Notes: generated by a model from the letters alone, not told the origin. A stretch of 64,000 nucleotides of DNA from a bacterium (GCA_024743115.1 JANSXC010000003.1:310001-374000); one strand, 5' to 3'. Shown: positions 15,543 to 25,997, counted from the first letter of the stretch. Made by a program: numbers and translations.

Positions 15543-16777
15543 TGCTCCTGCTCGGTGGCACCACGCTCCTCGTCGGACTGCTCGCGGAAGGGCTCTACCG
15601 AGCGGTGCGAACGACGCCGCCCTTGACGATGCACTTCCGTGACGGCGCCCGCAATCTGGTTCCCGACCAGCCGACGGCGACGGAGGATCTGGCGTTTCGC
15701 ATGCAGATCCAGGTGCCGTGGCCGCGGCCCGACATCCCGCCGGGAATTCCGACGACCCCGCCGGTGGGACAGAGCAAGCCTTGGTTCGGCACCGGCTACG
15801 AGATGCCGCGCGACAACCTGCTCGGCAACGTGACGTGGAAGCCAGGCTCGCGGTTCTTCATCTGCTACCGCGGACCGCAGCAGCCCTACTTCGACGCCGA
15901 TGGCTGCGTCGAGTATGCGTTCAATCGCTTCGGCATGCGCGAGCGCGACGACGTCACGCTGAAGAAGCCGGCGGGTGAACAGCGTGTGGTCTGTCTCGGC
16001 GATTCGTTCACGCTCGGCTGGGGCGTGCGGCGCGAGCACAACTGGCCGGTTCTGGTCGAGGGCGAACTGCAAAGGCAATGGCCGTCCGTTCGCGTGCTCA
16101 ACTGCGGCGGCACGGGTTCGGCCTACACCGACGAGTACGAACTCGCGTTGCGCCATCGCCACGGCCGCTTCAAGCCCGACCTCGTGCTCGTCACGCTATG
16201 CCTCAACGACCTGTTCGTGACCAACGGCAAGCTCGGCCACTACCGCCTCGCGGCGCTGCCCTACGACGACATCCCGCCGGCCGATCGCAGCGTCTGGATG
16301 AACTCGCTGCTGCTGCGCGACCTCGCGCGGAACCTCGCGGCGGGCTCCGCGCTCGAACTCGATCCCGAACGCGACTGGATCGACGAGCTCATGAGCCTGC
16401 CCGCGGATCACCCGTGGTACCGCGTCAAGCACGAGACGCCCGACGTCTATTGGGTCGGCGGCACACCGCAGCGGGCACTCCAGGGCATCCGCGACTGGTG
16501 CAACGACCACGACGCCAAAGCCGCCATCGTCATCTGGCCGCTGCTGCAGGGGCTCGGTAAGGGCCGTACGTATCCGTTCGGCAAGATGCACGACCTCGTC
16601 CGCACGTTCTGCGAACGAGAAGGCATCCCCTGCCTCGATCTGCTGCCGGTGTTGAAAGACCACGAACAGGAAGCGCTCTGGGTCAGCCCCGCCGACATGC
16701 ACCCCAACGAGCACGCGCAGACGCTGGTGTATGCGAGCGTCGCGGCGTTCGTCGCGGACGGGCTCGGGTTGAAGTAG
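15521..16777 (+). CDS. Membrane-anchored SGNH/GDSL hydrolase, short type (paralog 4)
   Basis: A 418-residue protein. The N-terminal membrane segment (about 7-24, LLLLGGTTLLVGLLAEGLY) is followed by a 130-residue extracytoplasmic region, then GDSF (160-163), the Asn block near 194 (NCGGTGSAYTDEYE), CLND (227-230) and the Asp/His block DMHPNEHA (Asp 392, His 394). There is no TPR insertion. The conserved pre-domain segment CVEYAFNRFGMRERDDVTL is shared with the gene at 18627. Two ATGs lie in tandem at 15518 and 15521. The second was chosen because the decayed copy at 13525 conserves only that one. The predicted role is carbohydrate-ester hydrolysis or acyl transfer; the substrate is unknown. 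Confidence 0.82.
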   Translation: MSKTAKRLLLLGGTTLLVGLLAEGLYRAVRTTPPLTMHFRDGARNLVPDQPTATEDLAFRMQIQVPWPRPDIPPGIPTTPPVGQSKPWFGTGYEMPRDNLLGNVTWKPGSRFFICYRGPQQPYFDADGCVEYAFNRFGMRERDDVTLKKPAGEQRVVCLGDSFTLGWGVRREHNWPVLVEGELQRQWPSVRVLNCGGTGSAYTDEYELALRHRHGRFKPDLVLVTLCLNDLFVTNGKLGHYRLAALPYDDIPPADRSVWMNSLLLRDLARNLAAGSALELDPERDWIDELMSLPADHPWYRVKHETPDVYWVGGTPQRALQGIRDWCNDHDAKAAIVIWPLLQGLGKGRTYPFGKMHDLVRTFCEREGIPCLDLLPVLKDHEQEALWVSPADMHPNEHAQTLVYASVAAFVADGLGLK

Positions 16778-16805
16778 GGGTCGACCGCGGCCGAGCACAC
16801 TCCGG

Positions 16806-18491
16806 TCAGGCGCGAATCGCGGACACGAGGCGGTTGACCAGGCCTTCCGCGGTGAACGGCTTTTGCAGGAACCCCGACCAGCCGCGGCTCGCGAGTTCCG
16901 TCGCCAGCCGTTCTTCAGCGTGACCACTCATCAAGACGACCGGAGTGTCCGGGGCGCGCTGCCGGATCGCTTGCAGTAGCGCGGCGCCGTCGACATCGGG
17001 CATCGTCAGGTCGGTCAACACGAGATCGATCGATTCACGGTCGGACTCGAACCTCGCCAAGGCATCGCGCCCGCTGGCCGCCGACTGCACGCGAAACCCC
17101 GACTCCTCGAGCATGCGGGTGGCGACCGACCGCACCTCATGCTCGTCGTCGACCACCAGAACGACCTCCCCGCCACCACGTTTCGGCAGCCCGTCGGGAG
17201 TCGAGCGCTCGTCGTCCTCGACGATCGGCAGGAGCACACGAACGGTCGTGCCCGCGCCCGCCGTGCTACGCACCATCGCGGTGCCGCCATGACTGCGCAG
17301 GATGCCCAGCGTGGCGGCCAGCCCGAGACCGCGACCCTTCGTCTTCGTCGAGAAGAACGGGTCGAACATCCGGGAACGCGTGTCCTCGGACATCCCGACA
17401 CCCGTGTCTTCGACCTCGACGAACGCATAGCTGCCAGGTGACAGGCGGTCGCCCAACAGCGTGTTGGCGAGGTAGTCCGACGTCACCGCCTGACAGCCGG
17501 TCCGGATGTGGATCGTCCCATCGGCATCGCCGATGGCGTCCGAACTGTTGACGATCAGGTTCATGAGGACCTGGCGCAGCTGGACGGGGTTGCCCGAGCA
17601 CGACGCTTTCCCCGATCCGCTGTCGGTGGGGCGCTCGATTGCCAGCGCCGTATTCGGGCCGATCGTGGCCTTCATCAGATGACCGGTCTCCTCAACGAGG
17701 GACGTCAGGTCGAGCAGGCAGTCGTCGCGCAGGCCTTCGCCGGAATACGCCAGCATCTGCTTGGTGAGATCCGCGGCTTGTTGCGCCGCCGACTTGATCT
17801 GCGCGATCGACTCGATGGCCGGCGATTCAGCCGGCAGCAAGAGCCGCGCGAGTTCGGCGTTCCCCAACACGCCGGTCAGCAGGTTGTTGAAGTCGTGCGC
17901 AATGCCACCGGCGAGCACCGCCAGGCTGTCCATGCGCTGGCTCTCTTGCAGCTTGGACTCGAGCTCATGACGCTCGGCCTCTTCCCGCAGCGTCTTGATG
18001 GTGACTCGACGCAGCTCGAGCTGCGCCATGACCTGTCTCGCGAGGATCTGCAGGATCTTGGACTCGGCGCCACTGAGCTGGCGAGGCCTGGTGTCGATGG
18101 CACAGAGAGTCCCGATCGCCTGCCCTTCGGTCGAGATGAGGGGCGCTCCGGCGTAGAAGCGGATCCGCGGCTCGTCGGTCACGAGCGGGTTGTCGCGGAA
18201 GCGCTCGTCGGACGTCGCATCTCGAACGACCATGACCTCGTCCGATCGAATCGCAGTATCGCAGAACGCGATGTCGCGCGCCGTCTCCCGGGTGTCGAGC
18301 CCGACGACCGACTTGAACCACTGGCGTCGCTCGTCGACGAGACTGATGAGCGCAACGGGAACGTCGAAGAGCTGCGCGACCAGACTCGTGAAGTCATCGA
18401 ACGTCGATTCGGCGTCCGTATCGAGGATCTCGAAGCTCCGGAGGGCACGCAGGCGTCCCTGTTCCCGTTCACACGAAGTCTTGATCGACAT
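16806..18491 (-). CDS. Soluble hybrid sensor histidine kinase: GAF, HisKA/HATPase, receiver
   Basis: A 561-residue protein with no membrane segment. An N-terminal GAF domain (about 20-155, with ALISLVDERRQWFKSVVGL and GAPLISTEGQAIGTLCAID) is followed by a coiled linker and the phospho-accepting H-box GGIAHDFNNLLTG (His 199). The ATPase domain has N-box NLIVNSSDAI (Asn 315) and G-boxes VEDTGVGMSEDTRSRMFDPF and KGRGLGLAATLGI. The C-terminal receiver domain has VVDDEHEVRSVA, the phospho-acceptor in LTDLTMPDVDG (Asp near 494) and the conserved Lys in QKPF. The partner regulator is not in this window. ATG 18491 was chosen over one 36 bp upstream because it starts directly at the conserved CEREQGRLRALRSFEILD. 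The gene lies between two SGNH hydrolases, divergent from the second. Confidence 0.9.
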   Translation of the reverse strand: MSIKTSCEREQGRLRALRSFEILDTDAESTFDDFTSLVAQLFDVPVALISLVDERRQWFKSVVGLDTRETARDIAFCDTAIRSDEVMVVRDATSDERFRDNPLVTDEPRIRFYAGAPLISTEGQAIGTLCAIDTRPRQLSGAESKILQILARQVMAQLELRRVTIKTLREEAERHELESKLQESQRMDSLAVLAGGIAHDFNNLLTGVLGNAELARLLLPAESPAIESIAQIKSAAQQAADLTKQMLAYSGEGLRDDCLLDLTSLVEETGHLMKATIGPNTALAIERPTDSGSGKASCSGNPVQLRQVLMNLIVNSSDAIGDADGTIHIRTGCQAVTSDYLANTLLGDRLSPGSYAFVEVEDTGVGMSEDTRSRMFDPFFSTKTKGRGLGLAATLGILRSHGGTAMVRSTAGAGTTVRVLLPIVEDDERSTPDGLPKRGGGEVVLVVDDEHEVRSVATRMLEESGFRVQSAASGRDALARFESDRESIDLVLTDLTMPDVDGAALLQAIRQRAPDTPVVLMSGHAEERLATELASRGWSGFLQKPFTAEGLVNRLVSAIRA

Positions 18492-18612
18492 GGCTGATGG
18501 TTGCGCTCGGACCGCGCGAGGTCGCAACCCGAGATCGTGTTCTTCGGAACCACGGCCACCCTGGCCTCAGAAAAAGACCCCCGGGAAAACCCCAACCAGC
18601 CCGTCACCCGGC

Positions 18613-18618
18613 TAGAAC
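18613..18618 (+). promoter_or_regulatory. Candidate -10 box directly before SGNH paralog 5
   Basis: TAGAAC ends 8 nt before the ATG at 18627, with no Shine-Dalgarno sequence. The same hexamer is placed the same way before the gene that starts at 62623 on the minus strand, so a leaderless or near-leaderless transcript is possible. Confidence 0.3.
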
Positions 18619-18626
18619 AGGCCGTC

Positions 18627-19778
18627 ATGGCCCGCCGCCCTCGACTCGTGCTGCGGCTCGCGCTCGTCGCGATCGCAGCAGGCCTCGCGCTGCTGCTCGC
18701 GGAGGTCGCGCTCCGGATGTTGCCGCCACCGGCAGAACGACAACTCCCGGGCCAGCTCAGCTATCAGGATCCCGACGGCAACACGATCACCCTCGTCGAG
18801 GGGATCCAGCGCGGTTCGATCGTGCCGGTGCCGCCGAACCAGACGCCGCGGCAACGGTTCACGTGGGCGAAGAATGCGAGCTTCTATCTCTGCTACTCCG
18901 ATCACGAGGAGCTGCAACGCGAGTGGTTCGACGAGCAGGGCCGCGTGTTCGTGCACATCAATCAGTACGGGCTGCGCGAGCGCAACGAGATCACGCACGA
19001 CAAACCGGCGGGACAGCAGCGCATCCTGTGCATCGGCGACTCGTTCACGTTCGGGTGGGGGGTGCCGGTCGAGCAAGGCTGGGTGCGGTTGCTCGAGGAC
19101 CGTCTGCGCGCGGGCGGGCGGAACATCCGAACGATCAACTGCGGCGCCGCGGGGGCACTCGTCGTCGACGAATACCAGTGGGCCGTCGAGCAGCGCTTCG
19201 CGGCGTTCGAGCCCGACGTCGTGCTGCTGACGATCTGCCTCAATGACCTGATCCCGTGCAGCGGGCTGTTCGTGCAGCCGCCGCCGATCGACACGGGCAG
19301 CAAGCTGCTCGATCGGATCCTCGCGGCCACCCGCAGCTCACCGCTCGAACTCGACGCGCAAGTCGACTGGGTCGACCTGCTACTGGCATTGCCGCGGGAG
19401 AGCGGTGAGGAGGGTGGCCTCTACAACCGGACCAATCCGTTCGAGGCGATGTGGTCGCAGGGCGCCCCGCAGCGCGCCCTGGCGGCGCTCCAGACCTGGT
19501 GCGACGAACGTAAGATCAAGCTGATGGTTACTTTGTGGCCGTTTCTCCAAGGTCTCGGGCCAGGTCGACACTATCCGTTCGAGAAGCTGCACGAGCTCGT
19601 CGCAGGGGAGTGCGAACGGCTCGGAATCCCGTTCCACGATGTGCTTCCGGCACTCCGCAATACGACATCCGAAGAGCTCTGGGTCACACCGGCGGACATG
19701 CACGCCAACCCCCGCGCCCATGCGCTGGCAGTTCCGTCGATCCACGAGTTCGTGCGTCGGGCCTCGGGACTGTTCTGA
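18627..19778 (+). CDS. Membrane-anchored SGNH/GDSL hydrolase, short type (paralog 5)
   Basis: A 383-residue protein closely parallel to the gene at 15521. It has one membrane segment (about 8-30, with LALVAIAAGLALLLAEVAL), the conserved stretch VFVHINQYGLRERNEITHDK, GDSF (127-130), the Asn block near 171 (NCGAAGALVVDEYQ), CLND (204-207) and the Asp/His block DMHANPRAH (Asp 357, His 359). It has no TPR insertion. ATG 18627 was chosen because it directly precedes the basic and hydrophobic N-terminus; the longer frame adds 42 residues of unrelated sequence. It is divergent from the hybrid kinase gene, sharing a 135-bp promoter region. The substrate is unknown. Confidence 0.8.
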   Translation: MARRPRLVLRLALVAIAAGLALLLAEVALRMLPPPAERQLPGQLSYQDPDGNTITLVEGIQRGSIVPVPPNQTPRQRFTWAKNASFYLCYSDHEELQREWFDEQGRVFVHINQYGLRERNEITHDKPAGQQRILCIGDSFTFGWGVPVEQGWVRLLEDRLRAGGRNIRTINCGAAGALVVDEYQWAVEQRFAAFEPDVVLLTICLNDLIPCSGLFVQPPPIDTGSKLLDRILAATRSSPLELDAQVDWVDLLLALPRESGEEGGLYNRTNPFEAMWSQGAPQRALAALQTWCDERKIKLMVTLWPFLQGLGPGRHYPFEKLHELVAGECERLGIPFHDVLPALRNTTSEELWVTPADMHANPRAHALAVPSIHEFVRRASGLF

Positions 19779-20103
19779 CCACAACATGTAGCGGTCGCCG
19801 ATCCGTTCCCCACACCACTTTGAACAAGGCGCCAACACTCTGGCCGAGGTTGCGCGACGCTGCGCTAAGCCCTGACGGGGAAAGGCAGAAGTCTGAAATT
19901 GACGCTGCCGTGACGATCTTTTAGAGGGGTCGCCCCTTTGGGCCAACGCACGTGCTCTATCCCGATCTCGCCGTGAAGATTCACGGTGCGAGCGGACGTG
20001 ATCTGACAGCCCCAGACCGCCCCTCCGGCCTGGAACTGCCGCAGATCCGCCCAGTTTTTCCATGCGACCGTAACTCCAACCGCCTTGGCGGGAGGGCTCC
20101 ACA
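19779..20103. other. Intergenic region upstream of the ACIII operon
   Basis: This 325-bp stretch has no convincing ORF. It is relatively AT-richer around 19790-19925. It contains a small hairpin, AGGGG-TCG-CCCCT, near 19924-19936, which may end the SGNH gene. It also holds a perfect dyad at 19971-19986, and the ribosome-binding site GGAGG (20091-20095) of the first ACIII gene. It presumably carries the promoter of the long respiratory operon, but no clear -35/-10 pair could be picked. Confidence 0.5.
19971..19986. promoter_or_regulatory. Perfect dyad upstream of the ACIII operon (operator candidate)
   Basis: CCGTGAA-GA-TTCACGG is a perfect 7-bp inverted repeat with a 2-nt centre, placed 118 bp upstream of the actA start. 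Its size and symmetry fit a dimeric regulator site. The identity of any regulator is unknown. Confidence 0.4.
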
Positions 20104-20781
20104 TTGACTGTCCTGTTTCCCAAGTGGACCAACAAGATTCCGGGTCTGCTCGCGCTCGGCGCGGCAGGCTTCGGCTTGTGTGTCGTTTTCATCGTGAGCT
20201 TCTGGTTCTCGCCAGAACACACGGATGTCGGCTACCAGCCCTATCAGCCGGTTCCGTACAGCCACAAGCTGCACGCCGGTGCGCTCGGCATGGACTGTCG
20301 CTACTGCCACCGCATGGTGGAGACGGGTCCGCACGCGTCGATTCCGGACAACGACACCTGCATGGGGTGTCACTCGCAGATCAAGAAGGACAGCCAGCTG
20401 CTCGCGCCGCTGCGTGAGGCTTACGGCGACGGCGGCCCGAACAACGAGCCGCTCGAGTGGATCAAGGTCCACATGCTGCCGGACTACGCCTACTTCAACC
20501 ACGCGGTGCACCTCAACGCGGGTGTCGGCTGCACGAGCTGCCACGGCCGCGTCGACAAGATGGAGATCGTCCGTCAGGTCGAGCCACTCTCGATGGGCTG
20601 GTGTCTCGAGTGCCACCGCGATCCGGTCCAGCACCTGCGCCCCGCCGGCGTGTCGCCGACCCTGATGGACTGGGTCGCCGACGAGGCCAGCATGGCCGCG
20701 GCGCAGAAGCGCCTCGAATGGCAGGGTGAACAGCCGCCCGAACTCAACCCCCCGACCCACTGCTCGGCGTGCCACCGATGA
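20104..20781 (+). CDS. actA: Alternative complex III subunit ActA, pentaheme cytochrome c
   Basis: A 225-residue membrane-anchored multiheme cytochrome c. One N-terminal transmembrane helix (about 11-35) is followed by exactly five CxxCH heme motifs: CRYCH, CMGCH, CTSCH, CLECH and CSACH. Five hemes is the expected number for ActA, which passes electrons from ActB iron-sulfur clusters and quinol toward cytochrome c. The start is TTG at 20104: GGAGG lies 8 nt upstream, and the encoded MTVLFPKWTNKIPG leads straight into the membrane helix. Its stop overlaps the actB start (ATGA), so the two are translationally coupled. It is the first gene of the respiratory operon. Confidence 0.93.
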   Translation: MTVLFPKWTNKIPGLLALGAAGFGLCVVFIVSFWFSPEHTDVGYQPYQPVPYSHKLHAGALGMDCRYCHRMVETGPHASIPDNDTCMGCHSQIKKDSQLLAPLREAYGDGGPNNEPLEWIKVHMLPDYAYFNHAVHLNAGVGCTSCHGRVDKMEIVRQVEPLSMGWCLECHRDPVQHLRPAGVSPTLMDWVADEASMAAAQKRLEWQGEQPPELNPPTHCSACHR

Positions 20782-23700
20782 CCAGCACTTCCCCCAACCG
20801 ACCCGAGAGTCCGTCGCCCGAGACCGCGACGCCGACCTACTGGCGCAGTTTCGACCAGCTCGAGAACTCGGCCGAGTTCCAGGAGATCGTCGCGCGCGAG
20901 TTCCCCGAGGGTGCCGACGAGGCGCCCGACGCGGTGTCGCGCCGCGGCTTCCTCGGCACGATCGCGGCTTCGGTCGCGCTCGCTGGCATGACGAGCTGCC
21001 GCAAGCCCGTCACGCCGATCGTCGCGTTCAACAAGCGCCCCGAAGGCTTCCGCCCCGGTCTCCCCGAGGTCTACGCCAGCACGATCTCGCGGCACGGCTA
21101 CGGCATCGGTGTGCTCGTCAAGAGCAGCGACGGCCGCCCGACCAAGATCGAGGGCAACCCGGATCACCCGAGCAGCCTCGGTGGTTCGGACATGCGCCTG
21201 CAAGCCGAGCTGCTGCAGCTCTACGATCCGGCGCGCAGCGCCCACGCCCGCGGGCCGGACCCGCACGCCGGCGAGGAAGGCCATGACGACCACGGTCACG
21301 ACGACCACGGGCACGTGCATGACTTCTGGGCCGACTTCGCGGCCATGTGGGACGAGAAGCTCAAGGCCGACATCGCCAAGCAGGGCGAGGGCTACCACTT
21401 CCTCGTGCCGCCGAGTTCGTCGCCGACGATGCAGGGGCTGATCCGCCGCCTGAAGAGCAGCATCATGTCGAAGGCGCGCTTCCACACCTGGGCGCCGATC
21501 CACGACGACAACGCGCTCGCCGGGGCCCGCCTCGCGTTCGGCCGGCCGCTCAACGCGAGCTTCCACTTCAGCCGCAAGGACAGCGCGGGCAACGACACGA
21601 TGCTCGCCGACGTGGTCGTGAGCCTCGACAGCGACTTCCTCGCGACGGACGGCGACACGCTGCGTAACGCGCGCCAGTGGGCCGCGACGCGCAAGGCGCC
21701 GGCTCCGGGCCAGAAGATCTCGCGCCTCTACACGGTCGAGGCCGGTTACTCGACGACGGGTGCCGCTTCGGACCATCGCTTCCGCCTCAAGGCGAGTGCG
21801 ATCCCGGGCGCGGTGTTCGCGCTGGCCAAGGCGCTCGGCGTCAGCGGTGACTACGGCAACCAGCCGGCCGCCAACTACACGAAGAACGGCAAGAACTGGC
21901 TCGAAGCCATCGCCAAGGACCTGCAGTCGGCGAACGGCCGCTGCATCGTCATGGCGGGCAAGGGTCAGCCGCCGGCAGTTCACGCCGCCGTCCACGCGAT
22001 CAACGCGAAGCTCGGCAACATCGGCAAGACCGTGTCCTACCACGCGGTGCCCGAAGGCCTGCAGAACGACAGCGTCGCTGCGCTGCAGGAGCTCAAGACC
22101 GCGCTGGACGCCGGCACGGTCGACACGCTGTTCTGCCTCGGCACCAACCCGGTCTACGACGCGCCGGCCGACTTCGGCTTCGACAAGCTGATCGAGAAGG
22201 CCAAGATGTCGGTGCACGTCGGCGACTACGACGACGAGACCGGCCATCTGTGCCAGTGGCACTTCCCGCAAGCCCACGCCCTCGAGTCGTGGGGCGACGA
22301 GCGCGCCTTCGATGGCACGGCGTCGGTCCAGCAGCCGCTGATCCGCCCGCTACACGGCGGCGTGTCGGCGCTCGAGTTCCTCGGCTTCCTGATGCAGGAG
22401 ACCGGCTACGACAGCCTGCCGTTCGACCGCGACGCGACGTTCGGCCTCGAGCTCGTCAAGAACCACTGGCGCACCGCCTCGGGCGCGACGGACTTCGACA
22501 ACGGCTGGTGGCCGCGCGCGTTGCACGACGGCGTGATCGCCGACTCGGCGCACAACGCCGAGACCGCCAACGTCGACAGCAACTCGGTCGCCAACGCCGC
22601 CCGCGATTACTCCGGTGGTGACGGCATGGAGGTCGTCTTCCGTCCGTGCCCGAAGATGGACGCGGGTCGCTTCGCGAACAACTCGTGGATGCAGGAGACG
22701 CCCGACCCGCTCACCAAGTTGACGTGGGACAACGCCGCGATGCTGAGCATGGCCACGGCCAAGAAGCTCGGCGTCGAGAACGGCGACATGCTGTCGGTCC
22801 GCAGTGGCGATCAGACTCTCGAGGTGCCGGCCTGGATCGTTCCGGGTCACGCCGACGACAGCGTCTCGATCTACCTCGGCTGGGGCCGTCACCTGCCCGA
22901 CGACTGCAAGGTCGCGAGCGGCACGGGCTTCAACGCCTACGCGCTACGCGGCTCGAACTCGCAGTGGGTGATGATGGGCGCGACGGTCAGCAAGACCGGC
23001 GACAGCTACCCGCTCGTCTGCACACAGGAGCACGGCACGATGGCCGGCCGCGACCTCGTTCGCGAAGCCGACGTCGCCACCAACGCGAGCGACTCGCGCT
23101 GGGCGCCGAAGCGTTCGCCGCTCGACAAGGCGGCCGCGCTGCACCAGGAAGGCGGCAAGGAAGAGGACCTCAACCACTCGCTCTGGAAGGAGCGCTACGA
23201 GGAGGGCGGCATGGACGATGCCGTCAAGGCCTCGAAGTACCAGTGGGGCATGGTCATCGACCTCAACTCGTGCACGGGCTGCAGTGCCTGCGTCACGGCT
23301 TGTGTCGCCGAGAACAACATCCCGATGGTCGGCAAGCTCCAGGTGTCGCGGAACCGCGAGATGTTCTGGATCCGCGCGGACCGCTACTTCGCGAGCCAGG
23401 CCGACGACGAACTCGCGATGGCCGAGGACCCGCAGGTCGCCAACATGCCGGTGCCCTGCATGCAGTGCGAGAACGCACCGTGCGAAGCTGTGTGCCCGGT
23501 CGCCGCGACCGTCCACAGCCCCGACGGGCTCAACTCGATGGTCTACAACCGCTGCATCGGCACGCGCTACTGCAGCAACAACTGCCCCTACAAGGTGCGC
23601 CGGTTCAACTACCTCGACTACCTCGGCAACGTGCCCGAGACGAAGCGCATGGCGTTCAACCCGGACGTCACCGTGCGCGCTCGCGGTGTGATGGAGAAGT

Positions 23701-23978
23701 GCACCTACTGCACGCAGCGCATCAACGGCGCGCGCATCGAGGCGAGGCTGGCCGGCAAGATGGTCGGTGACGCCGAGGACCAGGTGTCGGTTACGACGGC
23801 GTGCGCGCAGGCGTGCCCGACGCAGGCCATCACCTTCGGCAACATCCTCGACAGCAACAGCGAAGTCAGCAAGCTCCGCGCGACGGACCTCAACTACGGC
23901 CTGCTGTCGGAACTCAACACCAAGCCGCGAACCACCTACCTCGGCCGCGTCCGCAACCCCAACCCTGAGCTGGCTTAA
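20778..23978 (+). CDS. actB: Alternative complex III subunit ActB, molybdopterin-oxidoreductase-like protein fused to iron-sulfur domain
   Basis: A 1,066-residue periplasmic subunit. The N-terminus carries a twin-arginine signal ([17 protein letters not shown], Arg 55-56) followed by a lipobox-like AGMTSC (Cys 74), so export by Tat and lipid attachment are both plausible. Residues about 100-790 resemble molybdopterin oxidoreductases; in ACIII this domain is known to have lost the cofactor. The C-terminal third has ferredoxin-type cysteine groups: [37 protein letters not shown] and CTYC...CAQACP. A His-rich insert near 172-190 ([14 protein letters not shown]) is unusual. The start is ATG 20778, overlapping the actA stop; an in-frame GTG 9 bp upstream is less likely. 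Confidence 0.93.
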   Translation: MTSTSPNRPESPSPETATPTYWRSFDQLENSAEFQEIVAREFPEGADEAPDAVSRRGFLGTIAASVALAGMTSCRKPVTPIVAFNKRPEGFRPGLPEVYASTISRHGYGIGVLVKSSDGRPTKIEGNPDHPSSLGGSDMRLQAELLQLYDPARSAHARGPDPHAGEEGHDDHGHDDHGHVHDFWADFAAMWDEKLKADIAKQGEGYHFLVPPSSSPTMQGLIRRLKSSIMSKARFHTWAPIHDDNALAGARLAFGRPLNASFHFSRKDSAGNDTMLADVVVSLDSDFLATDGDTLRNARQWAATRKAPAPGQKISRLYTVEAGYSTTGAASDHRFRLKASAIPGAVFALAKALGVSGDYGNQPAANYTKNGKNWLEAIAKDLQSANGRCIVMAGKGQPPAVHAAVHAINAKLGNIGKTVSYHAVPEGLQNDSVAALQELKTALDAGTVDTLFCLGTNPVYDAPADFGFDKLIEKAKMSVHVGDYDDETGHLCQWHFPQAHALESWGDERAFDGTASVQQPLIRPLHGGVSALEFLGFLMQETGYDSLPFDRDATFGLELVKNHWRTASGATDFDNGWWPRALHDGVIADSAHNAETANVDSNSVANAARDYSGGDGMEVVFRPCPKMDAGRFANNSWMQETPDPLTKLTWDNAAMLSMATAKKLGVENGDMLSVRSGDQTLEVPAWIVPGHADDSVSIYLGWGRHLPDDCKVASGTGFNAYALRGSNSQWVMMGATVSKTGDSYPLVCTQEHGTMAGRDLVREADVATNASDSRWAPKRSPLDKAAALHQEGGKEEDLNHSLWKERYEEGGMDDAVKASKYQWGMVIDLNSCTGCSACVTACVAENNIPMVGKLQVSRNREMFWIRADRYFASQADDELAMAEDPQVANMPVPCMQCENAPCEAVCPVAATVHSPDGLNSMVYNRCIGTRYCSNNCPYKVRRFNYLDYLGNVPETKRMAFNPDVTVRARGVMEKCTYCTQRINGARIEARLAGKMVGDAEDQVSVTTACAQACPTQAITFGNILDSNSEVSKLRATDLNYGLLSELNTKPRTTYLGRVRNPNPELA

Positions 23979-23983
23979 TCCTG

Positions 23984-25432
23984 ATGACTGCCATCACAGT
24001 AATCGACGAACCAGAAGATCCGCTGCGCAGAGCGCCGCTGGTCGAGGGCAAGAACGACTTCGCGTCCGTTACCGAGACCATCGCGCGCGTCGCCGAGAAG
24101 CGGACGCCGCGCGGCTGGTATCTGATGTTCGGCATCTCGATCGCGCTGCTGCTCAACCTCGGCGCGGCCGTCGGCTACCTCGTTTTCACCGGTGTCGGTG
24201 TCTGGGGTAACAACGTCCCCGTCGGTTGGGGCTGGCCGATCGTCAACTTCGTCTTCTGGATCGGTATCGGCCACGCCGGCACGCTGATTTCGGCGGTCCT
24301 CTTCCTGTTCCGACAGAAGTGGCGCACGTCGATCAACCGCGCGTCCGAGGCGATGACGATCTTCGCCGTCATGGCGGCGGGCATCTTCCCCGCGATCCAC
24401 GTCGGCCGCATCTGGGTGATCTACTGGGTGTTCCCGTTGCCCAACCAGATGGCGATGTGGCCCAACTTCAAGAGCCCGCTGCTCTGGGACGTCTTCGCGG
24501 TCAGCACCTACTTCACGATCTCGGCGCTGTTCTGGTACGTCGGCCTGGTCCCCGACCTCGCGACGTTCCGCGACCGCGCCGCCAAGGCCGGCCGCATGGT
24601 CGCCGCCAGGGCCTACGGCCTCTTCGCCATGGGCTGGCACGGCAGCAACCGCCACTGGATCCACTACGAGAAGGCTTACATGATCCTCGCCGGCCTGAGC
24701 ACGCCGCTCGTGCTGTCGGTGCACTCGATCGTTTCCTTCGACTTCGCGGTGTCGCTGCTCCCCGGCTGGCACACGACGATCTTCCCGCCGTACTTCGTCG
24801 CGGGCGCCATCTTCTCCGGGTTCGGCATGGTGCTGACCCTGATGATCCCGGCGCGCAAGTGGCTCGGGCTGCACGAGCTCATCACGCTCAACCACCTCGA
24901 CAACATCGCGAAGATCCTCCTGCTGACCGGCACGATGGTCGGCTACGCCTACGGGATGGAGTTCTTCATCGCGTGGTACTCCGGCGTCGAATACGAGCAG
25001 TTCGCGTTCATCAACCGCGCGACCGGGCCCTACTGGTGGTCCTACTGGATCATGGTCTCGTGCAACGTAATCAGCCCGCAGTTCTTCTGGTTCCGCAGCC
25101 TGCGACGGAACCCGACCGTGCTGTTCATCATCTCGATCTTCGTGAACATCGGGATGTGGTTCGAGCGCTTCGTGATCACGGTCACCTCGCTGCACCGTGA
25201 CTTCCTGCCGAGTAGCTGGGCTTACTTCAGCCCGACGCTGATCGACATCCTGACCTACGTCGGCAGCTTCGGCCTGTTCTTCACGATGTTCCTGCTGTTC
25301 TGCCGCTTCCTGCCGATCCTCGCGATCAGCGAGATCAAGGGCGTCATGCCGGAAGCCGACCCGCACCACGGGCACGGCCACGGTCACGACGACAACCATG
25401 GCGGCGAGCCGTCCAGCAACCCCACGCACTAG
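23984..25432 (+). CDS. actC: Alternative complex III subunit ActC, NrfD/PsrC-type quinol-binding membrane protein
   Basis: A 482-residue polytopic membrane protein with about ten hydrophobic helices. It matches the NrfD/PsrC family that binds menaquinol or ubiquinol and delivers electrons to the iron-sulfur subunit. Recognisable landmarks are [20 protein letters not shown], the segment [29 protein letters not shown] and [12 protein letters not shown]. The cytoplasmic C-terminus ends in a His-rich tail ([14 protein letters not shown]), in addition to the His-rich insert in ActB. It begins 6 bp after actB and belongs to the same operon. Confidence 0.93.
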   Translation: MTAITVIDEPEDPLRRAPLVEGKNDFASVTETIARVAEKRTPRGWYLMFGISIALLLNLGAAVGYLVFTGVGVWGNNVPVGWGWPIVNFVFWIGIGHAGTLISAVLFLFRQKWRTSINRASEAMTIFAVMAAGIFPAIHVGRIWVIYWVFPLPNQMAMWPNFKSPLLWDVFAVSTYFTISALFWYVGLVPDLATFRDRAAKAGRMVAARAYGLFAMGWHGSNRHWIHYEKAYMILAGLSTPLVLSVHSIVSFDFAVSLLPGWHTTIFPPYFVAGAIFSGFGMVLTLMIPARKWLGLHELITLNHLDNIAKILLLTGTMVGYAYGMEFFIAWYSGVEYEQFAFINRATGPYWWSYWIMVSCNVISPQFFWFRSLRRNPTVLFIISIFVNIGMWFERFVITVTSLHRDFLPSSWAYFSPTLIDILTYVGSFGLFFTMFLLFCRFLPILAISEIKGVMPEADPHHGHGHGHDDNHGGEPSSNPTH

Positions 25433-25443
25433 GAGATCCCGAG

Positions 25444-25992
25444 ATGGCAACCGCTGACGCAACCTCCTCACGTTGGGGCATCGTCGCCGAGTTCGACTCG
25501 GCGGCGGCAATCTACGAGGCCGCGAAGAAAACGACCGACGAGGGTTACTCCCGCGTCGACGCGCACACTCCGTTCCCGGTCCACGGCATCGATGACCAGC
25601 TCAAGCAGCGCCCCAGTGGCCTCGGCTGGATCGTGGTGTGCTGTGGCCTGACCGGCATCCTCCTCGCGCAATTGATGATGTGGTGGATGAACGCCGTGGA
25701 CTACCCGATCTGGGTGTCCGGCAAGACCCCCTACGCGTGGCCGACGACGATCCCGATCACGTTCGAGCTGATGGTTCTGCTGTCGGGTTTCGGCGCCGTG
25801 TTCGGCATGTTCGGCCTCAACCGCCTGCCGCGCCTGCACCACCCGATCTTCAAGCACAGCTCGATTCACCGCGCGTCGGACGACCGCTTCTTCCTCTCGA
25901 TCGAGGCGACGGACCCCAAGTTCGACAGCGCCGCGACCAAGAGCTTCCTCGAGGGTATCGGCGGCACCAACGTCGAGATCGTGGAGGACTGA
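25444..25992 (+). CDS. actD: Alternative complex III subunit ActD (DUF3341)
   Basis: A 182-residue membrane subunit. A soluble N-terminal part beginning WGIVAEFDSAAAIYEAAKK is typical of DUF3341. Two transmembrane helices follow (about 60-85 and 100-122), with the conserved loop MNAVDYPIWVSGKTPYAWPT between them. The C-terminal part ends in an acidic domain. In characterised ACIII complexes ActD is a two-helix membrane subunit without cofactors that packs against ActF and ActC. GGAG lies 7-10 nt before the ATG. It sits in its usual place between actC and actE. Confidence 0.92.
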   Translation: MATADATSSRWGIVAEFDSAAAIYEAAKKTTDEGYSRVDAHTPFPVHGIDDQLKQRPSGLGWIVVCCGLTGILLAQLMMWWMNAVDYPIWVSGKTPYAWPTTIPITFELMVLLSGFGAVFGMFGLNRLPRLHHPIFKHSSIHRASDDRFFLSIEATDPKFDSAATKSFLEGIGGTNVEIVED

Positions 25993-25997
25993 TCGCC

